A stretch of DNA of 64,000 bases from CAMTUH01 sp947084935 (GCA_947084935.1 CAMTUH010000001.1:124001-188000), one strand, 5' to 3'; numbered from the stretch's first letter, positions 8,477-18,343 are shown. Notes: generated from the letters alone by a model not told the origin. Translations and numbers: made by a program.

Positions 8477-9646
8477 ATGATTACTTATCATCATATTGGC
8501 GGACGTAACGGTACATTTCCCATACCCCTAAAAAACGTTAGCTTTTCTCAAGAGGTTCATTTGGTCTTGTATGAGGCCGATCCCGATTGTTATGAACAAA
8601 TCCTCCAAGCAGAAAAAGGCACTTTCGGAAAAGTAACCGTTCATCCTTATTGCATTGGTGAAAAAACAGAAGCGGGATATCTGAATATCAATTTCCACCC
8701 AACCACCAGCTCTTTATATGAATTTAATGAGGCATTTCAAGATTATACGTGTTTGATTAATCCCATTTATGGAGAATTCCGGTTGGGCGACGCGTGTCAA
8801 TTTATTAAAAGTATTCCATTGAATCTTTTTTCTTTAGAGGATGCGCTGCATCAAGCGGATATTCAAGCGATTGATTTCCTATCCTTAGATATTCAAGGGG
8901 CTGAGTACGATGTGCTGAAGGGTTCTCGGGAACTTATTGAGAAGAATTGTTTGGGTATTCAACTCGAAGTCGAGTTTGCAACCATTTATAAAAATCAGAA
9001 ATTGTTTTTTGACATCCACCAGCTGATGGAAAGCATGGGATTTGAACTTATTGAATTCAGCAGTTTTGACCGATATGCGCCAAGCTCTATGCCCATTGGT
9101 TTTAGAGGCTCGGAACAGCCTTTATACGGTGAAGCCGTTTACATTAAAAAAATCGATCAGGTAATAGAGAGTAAAAATAGAGAAAGACTCTATAAATGGG
9201 CCTTTTTTGCTTTAATCAATAAAAAAATGGGGTTATGCGCGAAGGCGCTAAAGGCACTATCGACAGTAGAGAAAAAACAAGAACTGAGAAAATTTCAGTA
9301 CGTTTCTCTGCTGGAAAAGATATGGGCGCTGTACCAAGAAGAAGAATTGTGCACGTTACCACACTTAGCTGAGCTATTTTCAAGCGAAATACTCAGTGCT
9401 TTTTATCAAGGAATTCCTAATGATTCACTGAAATTTAGTGACGCCAATAAAAGTATTCGAGAATATTTACGAAATAAATACATGGTCTACTTGCCGAAAG
9501 TAGAGCGCTTGAGTAAGGATGTGGAAACTCCTTTTGAGCTGCTGTTAAAACAGCACGGTTTGTTTGACGTAGCCCAAACCGTAAAGGAAAATAGAGTACG
9601 AGAATCCGTTTGTTTTTTACGCCTGATTCGATCCCTAAAAATGTAA
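8477..9646 (+). CDS. FkbM-family methyltransferase with C-terminal extension
   Basis: 389 residues. The N-terminal half (about 1-215) has the FkbM pattern: acidic residue in VLYEADPDCYEQI (SAM ribose contact), VHPYCIGEKTEAGYLNIN, and DFLSLDIQGAEYDVLKG with the family's D-x-x-G-x-E core. FkbM-type enzymes O-methylate sugars and polyketides with S-adenosylmethionine. The remaining about 170 residues are helical and not recognised. It ends the operon and its last 12 bases overlap, tail to tail, the glycosyltransferase on the other strand. It probably methylates a hydroxyl of the polysaccharide. Confidence 0.75.
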   Translation: MITYHHIGGRNGTFPIPLKNVSFSQEVHLVLYEADPDCYEQILQAEKGTFGKVTVHPYCIGEKTEAGYLNINFHPTTSSLYEFNEAFQDYTCLINPIYGEFRLGDACQFIKSIPLNLFSLEDALHQADIQAIDFLSLDIQGAEYDVLKGSRELIEKNCLGIQLEVEFATIYKNQKLFFDIHQLMESMGFELIEFSSFDRYAPSSMPIGFRGSEQPLYGEAVYIKKIDQVIESKNRERLYKWAFFALINKKMGLCAKALKALSTVEKKQELRKFQYVSLLEKIWALYQEEELCTLPHLAELFSSEILSAFYQGIPNDSLKFSDANKSIREYLRNKYMVYLPKVERLSKDVETPFELLLKQHGLFDVAQTVKENRVRESVCFLRLIRSLKM

Positions 9647-10753
9647 TCTGCCTATACGCATCTTCAATACTCGATTGGGTAATGCCACTCGGCATAAGTA
9701 TTTGATGTCTTCAGTCTTTGGAATAATGCCGCACGATAAATATTCTCGAAGTGCGTGAATTGCTTGCACGGGTGCTTTGATGTTTTCTTTGCTGCACAGG
9801 GTTAGCGTTCCATGCAATTTAATTTCCACTGTATTTCGTAGGAAAGTTTGTGTGATCGTTCGAATCGTTTCGCGCTTTATTAGTTTTAAAAACTTTTTTT
9901 TCTTCCGAGGTATTTTAGAAGCCAGAGCCGCGTGAAATGCAGTTTTAATACTTAAAATGCTATCCAGGTAATGTTCGAGTTGAGTGCCCTGGAAGCTGGC
10001 ATTAGTGGACTTAGTGCCCACAATAACGGCGGGCTCATCCAGATAGATGACCTTTCCACAGCATGCGGGTCCCATGAGAAGCTCGTAGCCGGATTGCCAC
10101 CGTGGACCCATCGATGTCGACATAACACCCGCCGCCATAAAATGTTTTTTTGAGTATAGAGTAGCCCCTACGATCAGGTTTCTGCATGCGGGATTTTCTG
10201 CAAAAGCAGACAGAAATTCCTCTGAAGTCATTAGGAATTTATGGTAAAGGGATTTAATAAAAAAATCCGTTTTCGGCAGTACCGTGGTATACAGATCTTT
10301 GTACTCGACTCGCGGTACTTTTTCTACATTGGGAAGTGAGCCATTTTCAGAATTTATTGTGTAATGCAGCTGGCCACCGATGACCATACTGACGTCGTTA
10401 TGTGTTTTAAACGCATCAACTTGTCGGTAAAGCAGTGTAGTCGTTGACCAATAATCATCATCACACAAATAAACAAAATATTGTCCGCGCATGAGTTCAT
10501 AAACAAAGCGTCGTATGTGCGCGCGATCGCCTTCGGTGGAGCCTACATTGACTTCATTACGGATGTAACGAATACGGTTGTCCTGGTAAGCACTAATAAC
10601 GGTAGGTGTATCATCTGAAGAACAATCATCAATGATAATGAGCTCAAAGTCCGAAAAATCTTGCGTTAAAACACTATTAATTGCGCGCTTCAATAAGGCA
10701 CTGCGGTTGTAAGTACAGATCAGTATGCTTACTAGAGGCGTGGCATTTTTCAT
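9635..10753 (-). CDS. Family 2 glycosyltransferase (GT-A fold)
   Basis: 372 residues. It starts with the canonical VSILICTYNRSALLKRAI then FELIIIDDCSSDDT, the nucleotide-binding half of a GT2 domain, and carries the metal-binding acidic motif YLCDDDYW near residue 97. The catalytic domain spans about 1-230; the rest is basic and of unknown role. It would transfer a sugar from an NDP donor to a growing O-antigen or outer-core chain. It is transcribed alone to the left, with a 120-base AT-rich leader upstream. Confidence 0.82.
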   Translation of the reverse strand: MKNATPLVSILICTYNRSALLKRAINSVLTQDFSDFELIIIDDCSSDDTPTVISAYQDNRIRYIRNEVNVGSTEGDRAHIRRFVYELMRGQYFVYLCDDDYWSTTTLLYRQVDAFKTHNDVSMVIGGQLHYTINSENGSLPNVEKVPRVEYKDLYTTVLPKTDFFIKSLYHKFLMTSEEFLSAFAENPACRNLIVGATLYSKKHFMAAGVMSTSMGPRWQSGYELLMGPACCGKVIYLDEPAVIVGTKSTNASFQGTQLEHYLDSILSIKTAFHAALASKIPRKKKKFLKLIKRETIRTITQTFLRNTVEIKLHGTLTLCSKENIKAPVQAIHALREYLSCGIIPKTEDIKYLCRVALPNRVLKMRIGRLHF

Positions 10754-10873
10754 TTTAAAGAGTGCATTTTTGTTGAGAAATAAAAGTTACTATATCGAAG
10801 TTACCTTACCGCTTCAATACAAATGTTTCCCTGCTTGCGCAAGAAATGCGCATCTGAGGAAAGCTTGAAAATG

Positions 10874-12613
10874 CTATGAAGAGGGGTGTGGGGCGATCGT
10901 TTTGGAAAAGGAAACGCGGGATTCTTCGGGAGATACTTCGTACAGAGAATAAGCGATACCTTCCCACAAATCTATTTGGTATTTAATGCGAGGGTCCATG
11001 ATATCGAACACGAGCTTAACGGTAGCCGGAGATATCCCTTTATTTCGGTTAATCCTGAGATAATTATCTACCAAGATATCGGTGATATCCGATTCATGGT
11101 TGCCTGCAGGCCCGTTCTTGGGGAACACTTTCTTGGGAAATACCCGGTTACCCCATGTTTCCATGACGTGAAAAGAGGGAGAGACAAAATGAATAAGGCT
11201 GCTCTCCGGATGAGCTTCTCTGTTTTTTTGTGGAGAGTAATGACTGAAATCAACCCTGCGGTCTAGGAGCACGGGTAAAATTCGTATGCTCCCGATGCCA
11301 TCCGGGTGAAACAAAAAGATAATCACTGCTGTTGAGAATAGAGCGGTCGCTAATGGCCAGATTTTTTTTACAGCAATATTTTTTATGTATTTTTTTACTA
11401 TTCCCGTGATAAAAAAACCCGCTAAAAAGACGTCTAAAAATACTCCGACATAAAGGAATAAAGCTCGGCTGGTGCAAAAGCCGCCCTTAGTGAGTAACTT
11501 TTTGGTGCTAACCAAATGGGCTAAAAACGGATCTAAGAGGCGAAATGCTTCAGTTCGTGAGGATTCGGTCCACAGCGCGGGAGAGATTCCAACTAAAAAT
11601 CCGAGGAGCAACAAATAAATCCATGGTGCGATAAACAGTAACCCGTAGAGCAGCTTGTTTTTAGAAGAATGCTGATCCGGAGCAGATAATCTAAACAGTA
11701 TGCCAAGTGAAAAAAGAAGGACAATGAAAACGTAGGATTGAGACAGAAAATAGGCGACTTCCTCGCTCGCCAAAATAGTGTGCACAAAGCCATCTGCGAA
11801 TGTTCCTGTGGTCGGCCAAAAACTTTCTCGGATCGCTATCCCGGGTGCCTGCGTTATAATGAGCGCGCTGATCAGGTATATCGCTGATAAAATCCAAACT
11901 TTTCTATTGTGTAATACATTTTTTATAAATACGGTGAATGATCCCTTCTTGTCGGTAGGGCGGTTGAGGGAATAGTCGTACCAGGCGAATAGTGGGAGGA
12001 AGAATCCACTGAGGACTAAAAAGACTTCATGACTCATGAGATTCACGGCGTAAATCACGCAAAACCAGGAAAAGTAGCGTTTGTTTTCGATGCTCTTTGG
12101 GAAAAGCGTGATCAGAATAAAAAAGGTAATGGTTGCTGTGCCATAAATAGCGAGATCCACGCCATACGAATAGGGGCCCGTGTCTGCATTGGTGCTTGCA
12201 GTAATTAAAAAGAGTGCAACGGTGGATATGATCAATGCGGCGATTAGGCTAAATTTGAGCGGAATTTTGGTGATTTTCTTTAAAAGAAACGCTATGGAAA
12301 CAGGAATCAGAAAATAAGCAATCAGCCGGTTGAATACCCAGCCCATGAGCGGGGTGCTAAATAACGCAGCCGTTTGTGCCATAAAACAGGCGCCAAAGTC
12401 AGCACTCAGTCTGTTGATGCTGGTGTGGAGATAGTAATACTTCGTGCACCCCCAGAGTCCCCCTAAGTTATGATAAGTTTGTGATGCCACCAACTCATCG
12501 GGGAAAAACCAAGAAAATAATGCCTCAGATATGGTGAAATAGAAGCATATGATCGCTAGGATTAGACAAATTGTATAAAAAATGGCAGGTAAATGCCGTC
12601 GAATGGCGGTCAT
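10874..12613 (-). CDS. Polytopic membrane protein, paralogue 1 of 3
   Basis: 579 residues with about 11 hydrophobic segments through residue about 450 and then a soluble C-terminal part. No named family can be given with certainty. The first transmembrane helix is followed by a conserved loop, WFFPDELVASQTYHNLGG, and then NRLSADFGACFMA. Both blocks recur in the proteins at 30871 and 34036. A large lumenal acidic loop after helix 1 plus many helices is the layout of GT-C glycosyltransferases that use lipid-linked sugars, and the 'PDE' could be the catalytic acidic pair. This is inference. Transcribed alone to the left. Confidence 0.6.
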   Translation of the reverse strand: MTAIRRHLPAIFYTICLILAIICFYFTISEALFSWFFPDELVASQTYHNLGGLWGCTKYYYLHTSINRLSADFGACFMAQTAALFSTPLMGWVFNRLIAYFLIPVSIAFLLKKITKIPLKFSLIAALIISTVALFLITASTNADTGPYSYGVDLAIYGTATITFFILITLFPKSIENKRYFSWFCVIYAVNLMSHEVFLVLSGFFLPLFAWYDYSLNRPTDKKGSFTVFIKNVLHNRKVWILSAIYLISALIITQAPGIAIRESFWPTTGTFADGFVHTILASEEVAYFLSQSYVFIVLLFSLGILFRLSAPDQHSSKNKLLYGLLFIAPWIYLLLLGFLVGISPALWTESSRTEAFRLLDPFLAHLVSTKKLLTKGGFCTSRALFLYVGVFLDVFLAGFFITGIVKKYIKNIAVKKIWPLATALFSTAVIIFLFHPDGIGSIRILPVLLDRRVDFSHYSPQKNREAHPESSLIHFVSPSFHVMETWGNRVFPKKVFPKNGPAGNHESDITDILVDNYLRINRNKGISPATVKLVFDIMDPRIKYQIDLWEGIAYSLYEVSPEESRVSFSKTIAPHPSS

Positions 12614-12725
12614 GTATCATCCATTCCTTCGATGAAGGGATAGGGGATTATGTATTGCACAAGTGGGAAATGCAAATAAGTTAGGGTAAAGTGTAAGGCT
12701 TTGGGCCAGTGAGGGGGGGTGCTGT

Positions 12726-13964
12726 TTGATTATTGCGTACGAACAAAAAAGTGATATTCAAAATTACCCCCATTCAAAAGAATATTGGGAGTACTTAATT
12801 AAAAATCCCCAATCCGTCAGAAAAAAAATTGGTATTCAACTGGCTGGAAGGTGTGGTTCGATGATGTTATCGGGTCTGTTGGATGGACACGGTGAAATGT
12901 TAACTTTTAACCCTTATGTCGAGCGAGGGCTCATACACCTCTTAAAAAATCTTTCCGTAGATGCATCAGTCACCATAAATAAACTCCATGAATTTTTGGT
13001 GCGTATTCTGGAGGATTTGATCCAAGAGTTTAGGGGTAACCCGCTGGTTCCCGAACCAATAAGGACTCATTATTCGGTGGATACCCGAATTTTTTCGGAA
13101 TGCGTACAAGAAATTTGCCAGAATATCAGCGGACTGGACTATGACCTCATGGTCAATGTGTTTTATATCGCCTATGGCGTAGCGCAGCAACATCCGCTAA
13201 CAACCAAGACACCGCTGTTACTCCTGCAGTTGCACGGGCGTTATTCGAAGCAGCAGCTGGATGCCACTTTCGGTATGCTAAAAAATACCGAAACCCTGAT
13301 GATGGTCAGAAATCCCATCAAGGCGATAGACTCTCAATTTTACTTCCATTGCCATGAGTGGGCCCTCCCTCAGCACATGGAAGGTTATAATCGTCTTATC
13401 GATTGGTATAAAACTTGCTTTAATTCCTTTTTTTTCGAGAAATACCGGGATGGAAGTTTTTGCATTTTCTATGAAGACATACACGCACAGCCCGAAAAGA
13501 CGATGCGCGCATTGTCCCAACATCTGTCGATTACTTTTCATGAAAGCTTACTGAAAGAAACTCAAGATTCACAGCCCATGGGTATGGTAGCACTCAAAAA
13601 AAATCTGCATATTATCAACACCTCTCCGGAAAGAGCAAAGGATACTACTCTGAAAATACTTCGTCCCACGGACGTATGGTTTATAGAGTTTTTTCTAAAA
13701 GATATTATTGAAGATTTGGGATATGCTCTTCGCAGCAATGTCCTCCAAAGGGCAGTCTCACCATTTTTAATAAGCCCACTGCAATTGGGTTATTTTAAAA
13801 AATTACTCGTGTATATTTGGAATAAAAGAAATCACATTACGATTATTTTTCTATTATCGGTTTCTGCCTTAATAAGGCTAATTTTTGATAGGCCTTTACT
13901 GCTTCTGTTTTTCAAGATAAAGCGAAAAAAAATTCCCTACAATTTCCGAGTCATAAAGCCATAA
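12726..13964 (+). CDS. Sulfotransferase-like protein
   Basis: 412 residues from a TTG start (12726) preceded by GAGGGGGGG at good spacing; the next in-frame ATG would cut the nucleotide loop. GIQLAGRCGSMMLSGLLDGH (36-55) resembles the 5'-phosphosulfate loop of PAPS sulfotransferases (normally PRSGTT/S), with Cys in place of the first Gly-Thr. MMVRNPIKAIDSQFYFH (192-208) matches the 3'-phosphate loop (RNPxxxxxS). YEDIHAQPEKTMRALSQHL is the usual C-terminal helix. A hydrophobic segment (about 375-400) and a basic tail suggest membrane anchoring. It may transfer sulfate. Given the pathway at 48.4-53.3 kb, it could instead transfer a phosphoramidate from a 3'-phosphorylated CDP donor. Confidence 0.6.
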   Translation: MIIAYEQKSDIQNYPHSKEYWEYLIKNPQSVRKKIGIQLAGRCGSMMLSGLLDGHGEMLTFNPYVERGLIHLLKNLSVDASVTINKLHEFLVRILEDLIQEFRGNPLVPEPIRTHYSVDTRIFSECVQEICQNISGLDYDLMVNVFYIAYGVAQQHPLTTKTPLLLLQLHGRYSKQQLDATFGMLKNTETLMMVRNPIKAIDSQFYFHCHEWALPQHMEGYNRLIDWYKTCFNSFFFEKYRDGSFCIFYEDIHAQPEKTMRALSQHLSITFHESLLKETQDSQPMGMVALKKNLHIINTSPERAKDTTLKILRPTDVWFIEFFLKDIIEDLGYALRSNVLQRAVSPFLISPLQLGYFKKLLVYIWNKRNHITIIFLLSVSALIRLIFDRPLLLLFFKIKRKKIPYNFRVIKP

Positions 13965-13968
13965 ATTA

Positions 13969-15255
13969 TTATGAATAATCGAAGAATCTCAAATACCGTA
14001 AAACAAAGTGCTTTATTTTTGATCCGACCCAATAATACTTAGCTCTGATCCAGTAAAATTTTGGTTTAATAGGGATAACTTTGTCTTTAATGAACGCCTT
14101 AATAAAAATAGGTAAACTCTGGATCATTTTAAAAATAATTTCGAGCTTATTTGGTCTCGACAAGATTTTTTGTATTATACGCTGACTTTTTTCTTTGATT
14201 TGATATTCTTTTTGGGTCAAGTCATTAACATGGACGAAAATAGGATATTTCAGTAATTCTAGCTTTAGTGGGTCGACAAAACCTGAGCACAACGTAATCA
14301 TTTCGCGCCAATAAACTATTTTGGATATGTTGCTGAAGCGGCCTATGATGCCCGGTTTATGTTTAATCTGTAAATTATTATGAGGGCTGTGTGAGATCAT
14401 GACAAATTCGTCTGAATCGGTAACGAGGTAGAAATCATCTTTCGTAAAGTTATTGTAGAGATACGATCCATCAATCGTATTATTTTTAAGGCATTCAGTA
14501 TTGTGTGATGTTAACCGGGAATAATTGATAAAGACAGGACACCACATAAATGAATGGCACAGCATACTTCCCTTTTTATCGAGCGGCCACCACAGATCAG
14601 TAATAAAGTCAAATGTATAGAGGAATTTCCAATTTTGAGCCAAAAGTTCGATGTTTCTGTGTTTCAACGCGTGTTTAATTAAATCACGATTTTCAATTTC
14701 AATTGGCGTGGGCGCCTTTATATAACCCTGTTCACTCAGGTCCTGGAGTAACTCGGGGATGGCGAATCGAGGAAAATGTACCAAAACCGCTTTTTTATCT
14801 TTTTCGAGAATGTGTGGATAAACGGACTTTAAAGCATTTTTGGCGTATATCGTGTCAGGGAAAACTAAACTACCAATACATCGGTCCCGGTGCATTCTGG
14901 AAACCAAAGCCGTATGCGCTTCAGTGACAATATGTAATTTGTAAGCTAAAGGTCGGCCAAGTTTTTGGTATTCTTCCTCTGAAATTAAGTGGATGGGGAC
15001 TAACTCGGGGGTAATATATTGACTCAGGAGTATAAAATGAGGGTGTGATTGTAGCCACCCCCAATCTTCGAGTGTAGTACAAAATAAGAACTTATTTTTA
15101 TTTTTTAAATTTGGCAGCGCGGGAATATTGCCGCTGGCCAGTAGGGAGAGTAAGCAATATTCTACAAACGCTTTGCAAAAAGGTTTCCCCCACATGGCAA
15201 CCCCGAAATAGATGGGGGGATCTTTAAAAACCCTCTTTTGGAAAGGACCCTTCAT
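13969..15255 (-). CDS. Uncharacterised 'WG-x2-Y' glycan-locus protein, divergent paralogue
   Basis: 428 residues from the ATG at 15253-15255, chosen because AGGGA lies about 8 bases upstream; in-frame starts at 15264 and 15342 are weaker. The protein is a distant relative of the two genes to its right. YFGVAMWGKPFCKAFVEYCLLSLLASGNIPAL corresponds to their HFCCWSxSYxxKVKNYLLPSLLSxxNLP; LVFPDTIYA corresponds to LMPDLVLS; and FMWCPVFINYSRL corresponds to FHYHPVIINC. I know this pattern only from glycan clusters and cannot give a function. A soluble, possibly GT-A-like glycosyltransferase is a reasonable guess. Base composition here (13.9-18.3 kb) is visibly more AT-rich than its neighbours, suggesting transfer. 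Confidence 0.55.
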   Translation of the reverse strand: MKGPFQKRVFKDPPIYFGVAMWGKPFCKAFVEYCLLSLLASGNIPALPNLKNKNKFLFCTTLEDWGWLQSHPHFILLSQYITPELVPIHLISEEEYQKLGRPLAYKLHIVTEAHTALVSRMHRDRCIGSLVFPDTIYAKNALKSVYPHILEKDKKAVLVHFPRFAIPELLQDLSEQGYIKAPTPIEIENRDLIKHALKHRNIELLAQNWKFLYTFDFITDLWWPLDKKGSMLCHSFMWCPVFINYSRLTSHNTECLKNNTIDGSYLYNNFTKDDFYLVTDSDEFVMISHSPHNNLQIKHKPGIIGRFSNISKIVYWREMITLCSGFVDPLKLELLKYPIFVHVNDLTQKEYQIKEKSQRIIQKILSRPNKLEIIFKMIQSLPIFIKAFIKDKVIPIKPKFYWIRAKYYWVGSKIKHFVLRYLRFFDYS

Positions 15256-15364
15256 CGCGAACATCCCTGGATTTTTGACAGATTCTACTTTATTGTTGCG
15301 ATTACTTGCAATAAAATCATTGTCGTGCCGAATCGGCCCCACAAACCCATGCGAAAATCGATAT

Positions 15365-16900
15365 ATGCTAAAGCTAAAAAGAATCCTGAAAAAATTAAAA
15401 TTTCATACCCCTTACATTTTTCTGGCAGTCTCCTTGCGAACCGTGTTTTGGATGACGAAAATCCTAATCACTCATTTTATACCCCTCTTTTTTCGGAAGC
15501 TTAATGCATTGAGGCATCGAACGGTCTTTAGGGTAAAAAATCACCTGCGGCAATGGCGGCAAAAAATTCTGAAATTGAGAGACAGATTGATCGAGCGGGG
15601 TATTTTTCTCCAAACGTTTCACAAAGTTTTATCAATCCTTAAGAGCGGAGATCCAGAGAAGACGATATCCTTTCTGAAAAAATATAGGTTTCTCATTTAT
15701 CCTTCCGTGCGTTTTTTGAAAAATCTGTATCAATACGCGCATCTTGTAGAGAATAAAAATCTAAAATTATGGGCTCCGGAAAAAACGGGTGAAAAAGTTA
15801 TCCTTCATTTTTGCTGCTGGAGTGCCTCTTACGCAAATAAAGTCAAAAACTACTTACTGCCTTCTTTACTCTCTGAAAATAATCTTCCCTCAATTTCAAA
15901 AAAATATAATGTGGTATTGCTCATCCACTGTGATCGAATTACCAAAAATATGATTATCCAAAGTGGTATCTACGACCAATTAATTAAATACACAGCGATT
16001 GAGTTTTGTGTCTTTCCATTCATTCTTATGAGGCGCTATCGATCGTGTATAAAAAGAAAAACAAACGGTGTCATTTTCCCAACGGTTCGATATTTATTGT
16101 TGGGAGTGTGTCAGACTCATGCTTTTAAGGTTGCGCTGGCAAACCATGCCTATATTTCATTTTTAATGCCGGATCTGGTGTTATCAGAGTCCTTCATGAG
16201 TTTTGCGTTTGAAAAAATCGCTGATAAAAAAGTAATACTGACCACGACATATAGAACAAATCATGATGGGGTATCTGCGGATTTGAAACAATATCATGCG
16301 GATGACGGTGGAGGACAACGATTAACTATTTCGGCAAATAAATTAGTTGAGCTCCAAATTAAACATATTCATCCTGATGAACAAAAAAGAATTGTATCTA
16401 CCGTAACGCAAAACTTTACGCCCATGGCCAGATTGCTCTTTAGAAATAAAAGAGGGTTTATTTTTAGATGCTTTCATTATCACCCAGTTATCATTAATTG
16501 CAAAGACATCAGCCGTCCAATCAAGCTGGATTATTTGCCAATCGATAATACCGCATTAAATTGTATCCTGGATGGTGATGTTCCGTATCACGATCAAACT
16601 TGGGTATGTGATGATGCGTGCCAGATGTCCATCATGGAACTCAGTGATGAAAGTCCTGAAGCGGCGATAATCATAAATACGAAAACTTTGAGTTACCAAG
16701 AGTTGGTTTCTCAAGTTCGGGATTTGATCGTCAGAGAGCCCAAGCTGTACGATAGTCCTTTCAACCAATTTCTTATTTCTCACCGACATCGATTCATTAT
16801 TGACAGTCCTGAGATTAAAGAAAACGTTGGAGATGTTATCGACGACGCTGTATTTTTTTCTGAAATTTATAACTCGCTGGATCCCTTGAGATCCAGTTGA
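15365..16900 (+). CDS. Uncharacterised 'WG-x2-Y' glycan-locus protein, tandem copy 1
   Basis: 511 residues from the ATG at 15365; an open frame extends further left to 15212 but would run over the divergent gene. A basic N-terminal region with a hydrophobic stretch (about 14-45) may associate with the membrane. The core has HFCCWSASYANKVKNYLLPSLL, VVLLIHCD, YISFLMPDLVLSESFM and FRCFHYHPVIINC, all shared with the next gene. The PDLVLS acidic motif in a Rossmann-like context suggests sugar nucleotide binding, but no family is recognised. The tandem copy starts 10 bases downstream, so the two are co-transcribed. Confidence 0.6.
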   Translation: MLKLKRILKKLKFHTPYIFLAVSLRTVFWMTKILITHFIPLFFRKLNALRHRTVFRVKNHLRQWRQKILKLRDRLIERGIFLQTFHKVLSILKSGDPEKTISFLKKYRFLIYPSVRFLKNLYQYAHLVENKNLKLWAPEKTGEKVILHFCCWSASYANKVKNYLLPSLLSENNLPSISKKYNVVLLIHCDRITKNMIIQSGIYDQLIKYTAIEFCVFPFILMRRYRSCIKRKTNGVIFPTVRYLLLGVCQTHAFKVALANHAYISFLMPDLVLSESFMSFAFEKIADKKVILTTTYRTNHDGVSADLKQYHADDGGGQRLTISANKLVELQIKHIHPDEQKRIVSTVTQNFTPMARLLFRNKRGFIFRCFHYHPVIINCKDISRPIKLDYLPIDNTALNCILDGDVPYHDQTWVCDDACQMSIMELSDESPEAAIIINTKTLSYQELVSQVRDLIVREPKLYDSPFNQFLISHRHRFIIDSPEIKENVGDVIDDAVFFSEIYNSLDPLRSS

Positions 16901-16910
16901 CGCTTTTATT

Positions 16911-18278
16911 ATGGGTTTCAACACTTATTTAGTAAAACGAGTACGTAATTTTCTTTACCCTGTTGCACGGCATCTCTTTGGCACTCATGCATTAAGCGCC
17001 GCCCCGCAAATAGCAAAAAATGAATCTCTGGATTCGGCGATTGCTTATTTAAGAAAAAAACATAAAATTTTTCGTCCGCGCCCCGTACGTTTTCTGCTTA
17101 AGCTTTATCGCTATTTACTGCTTATCGATGAAAACCCTCCTGTCTTACAGCAGGGAAATACATTCATCATTCATTTTTGCTGTTGGGGAAAATCGTACGG
17201 TAAAAAAGTTAAGAATTATTTGCTGCCTTCCTTATTATCGGATGGAAATTTACCGGAGGTCGTTAAAAAATATAAGGCGATGCTATTGATTCATTGTGAC
17301 CAGGAAGTAAAAAAAGATCTCATGAATGCGCCAGTAATGAAGGAGATAAAAAAATACGCTGAAGTAGAGTTCATTGTGTTACCCCAGTCGTTGCTGAACG
17401 CTTATCAGGCTAATTTTAGATATCCTCGATTTTCATTTTTCAAAAAAATAATCAACATCAATTCTAACGTTAAATATTTTCTTTTGGGCGGCCTTCAGAC
17501 CCAAGCGTTAGAAATAGCTATGGAAAGTAAGTCTTATATTTCCTTCCTGATGCCCGATTTAGTGCTGTCGGATAGGTTTTTAACCAATATGTTTTTGAGT
17601 ATTGCAGACAAAAAAATGGTGGTGGCCAGCGCGTTTAGGGCGGCTGATCAAAAAGTTGCTGGAGCGTTAGATCAGTTTTTTCAAAATGAAGAGAAAACCC
17701 AATTGGCTGTTCCTGCCCAGGTTTTAATAGACCTTCAAATTAACAATCTGCATACAACGACTCAAAGAATGGTCGTATCCGAATCTACCCCAAATTTTAC
17801 TCCCTGCGCTCAAATGCTTTTTGAAACCACGCACGGCTTTATTCTTAGGTCATTTCATTATCAGCCTGTATTACTGGATTGTTGTCGGTATAATTACACG
17901 TTTAGAAAAGACTATTACCCGATCGATTGTACGGTTTTAACTCAAATAGTGGGAAATAATTTACCATTTGACCAACAAATATCAACATGCGATGGCTCAT
18001 CTGAGATGGTTTTTATGGAACTTAACGATGAATACTCTGCTCAATTAGTATCCAATAAGCCGAAAAAATCAACTTATAATGAGTTGGTTCAAATGATTGC
18101 TGAAATGATTCTAAAAAGACCAGATGCGTATGATACCCCTCTTAATCGCTATTTTTGCTCAATTAAAAATAAATTTGAATCTCCAACCCGTTCCAAGGAA
18201 GGCAATTTTATTGCGGACGATGCATTTTTTTCCGATGTGAAAGCCTATTTACTCGAGTCGCGCCTGCAGTTACTATAG
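16911..18278 (+). CDS. Uncharacterised 'WG-x2-Y' glycan-locus protein, tandem copy 2
   Basis: 455 residues. It is collinear with the preceding protein from its middle onward: HFCCWGKSYGKKVKNYLLPSLL, LLIHCD, YISFLMPDLVLSDRFL, NFTPCAQMLF and LRSFHYQPVLLDC. It lacks the long basic N-terminal extension. The conserved WG-x2-Y, LPSLL, MPDLVLS and HYxPV positions are presumably the active site or fold core. The clear but partial similarity of the pair points to an old tandem duplication. It is followed by a nucleotide-sugar dehydrogenase, so it belongs to the sugar locus. Confidence 0.6.
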   Translation: MGFNTYLVKRVRNFLYPVARHLFGTHALSAAPQIAKNESLDSAIAYLRKKHKIFRPRPVRFLLKLYRYLLLIDENPPVLQQGNTFIIHFCCWGKSYGKKVKNYLLPSLLSDGNLPEVVKKYKAMLLIHCDQEVKKDLMNAPVMKEIKKYAEVEFIVLPQSLLNAYQANFRYPRFSFFKKIININSNVKYFLLGGLQTQALEIAMESKSYISFLMPDLVLSDRFLTNMFLSIADKKMVVASAFRAADQKVAGALDQFFQNEEKTQLAVPAQVLIDLQINNLHTTTQRMVVSESTPNFTPCAQMLFETTHGFILRSFHYQPVLLDCCRYNYTFRKDYYPIDCTVLTQIVGNNLPFDQQISTCDGSSEMVFMELNDEYSAQLVSNKPKKSTYNELVQMIAEMILKRPDAYDTPLNRYFCSIKNKFESPTRSKEGNFIADDAFFSDVKAYLLESRLQLL

Positions 18279-18343
18279 CTGGCGTATTAATGGAGCAGTG
18301 TGAAATCACATTAACTAAAAACTAATCGACAAGGAAATCACTT

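Noticed and set aside
10886..11266. 126-codon open frame on the plus strand
   Set aside because: It lies antisense within a well-supported membrane protein gene and shows no recognisable domain or RBS.
16556..16924. 122-codon open frame on the minus strand
   Set aside because: Antisense to the end of a conserved tandem gene; composition is that of a shadow frame.
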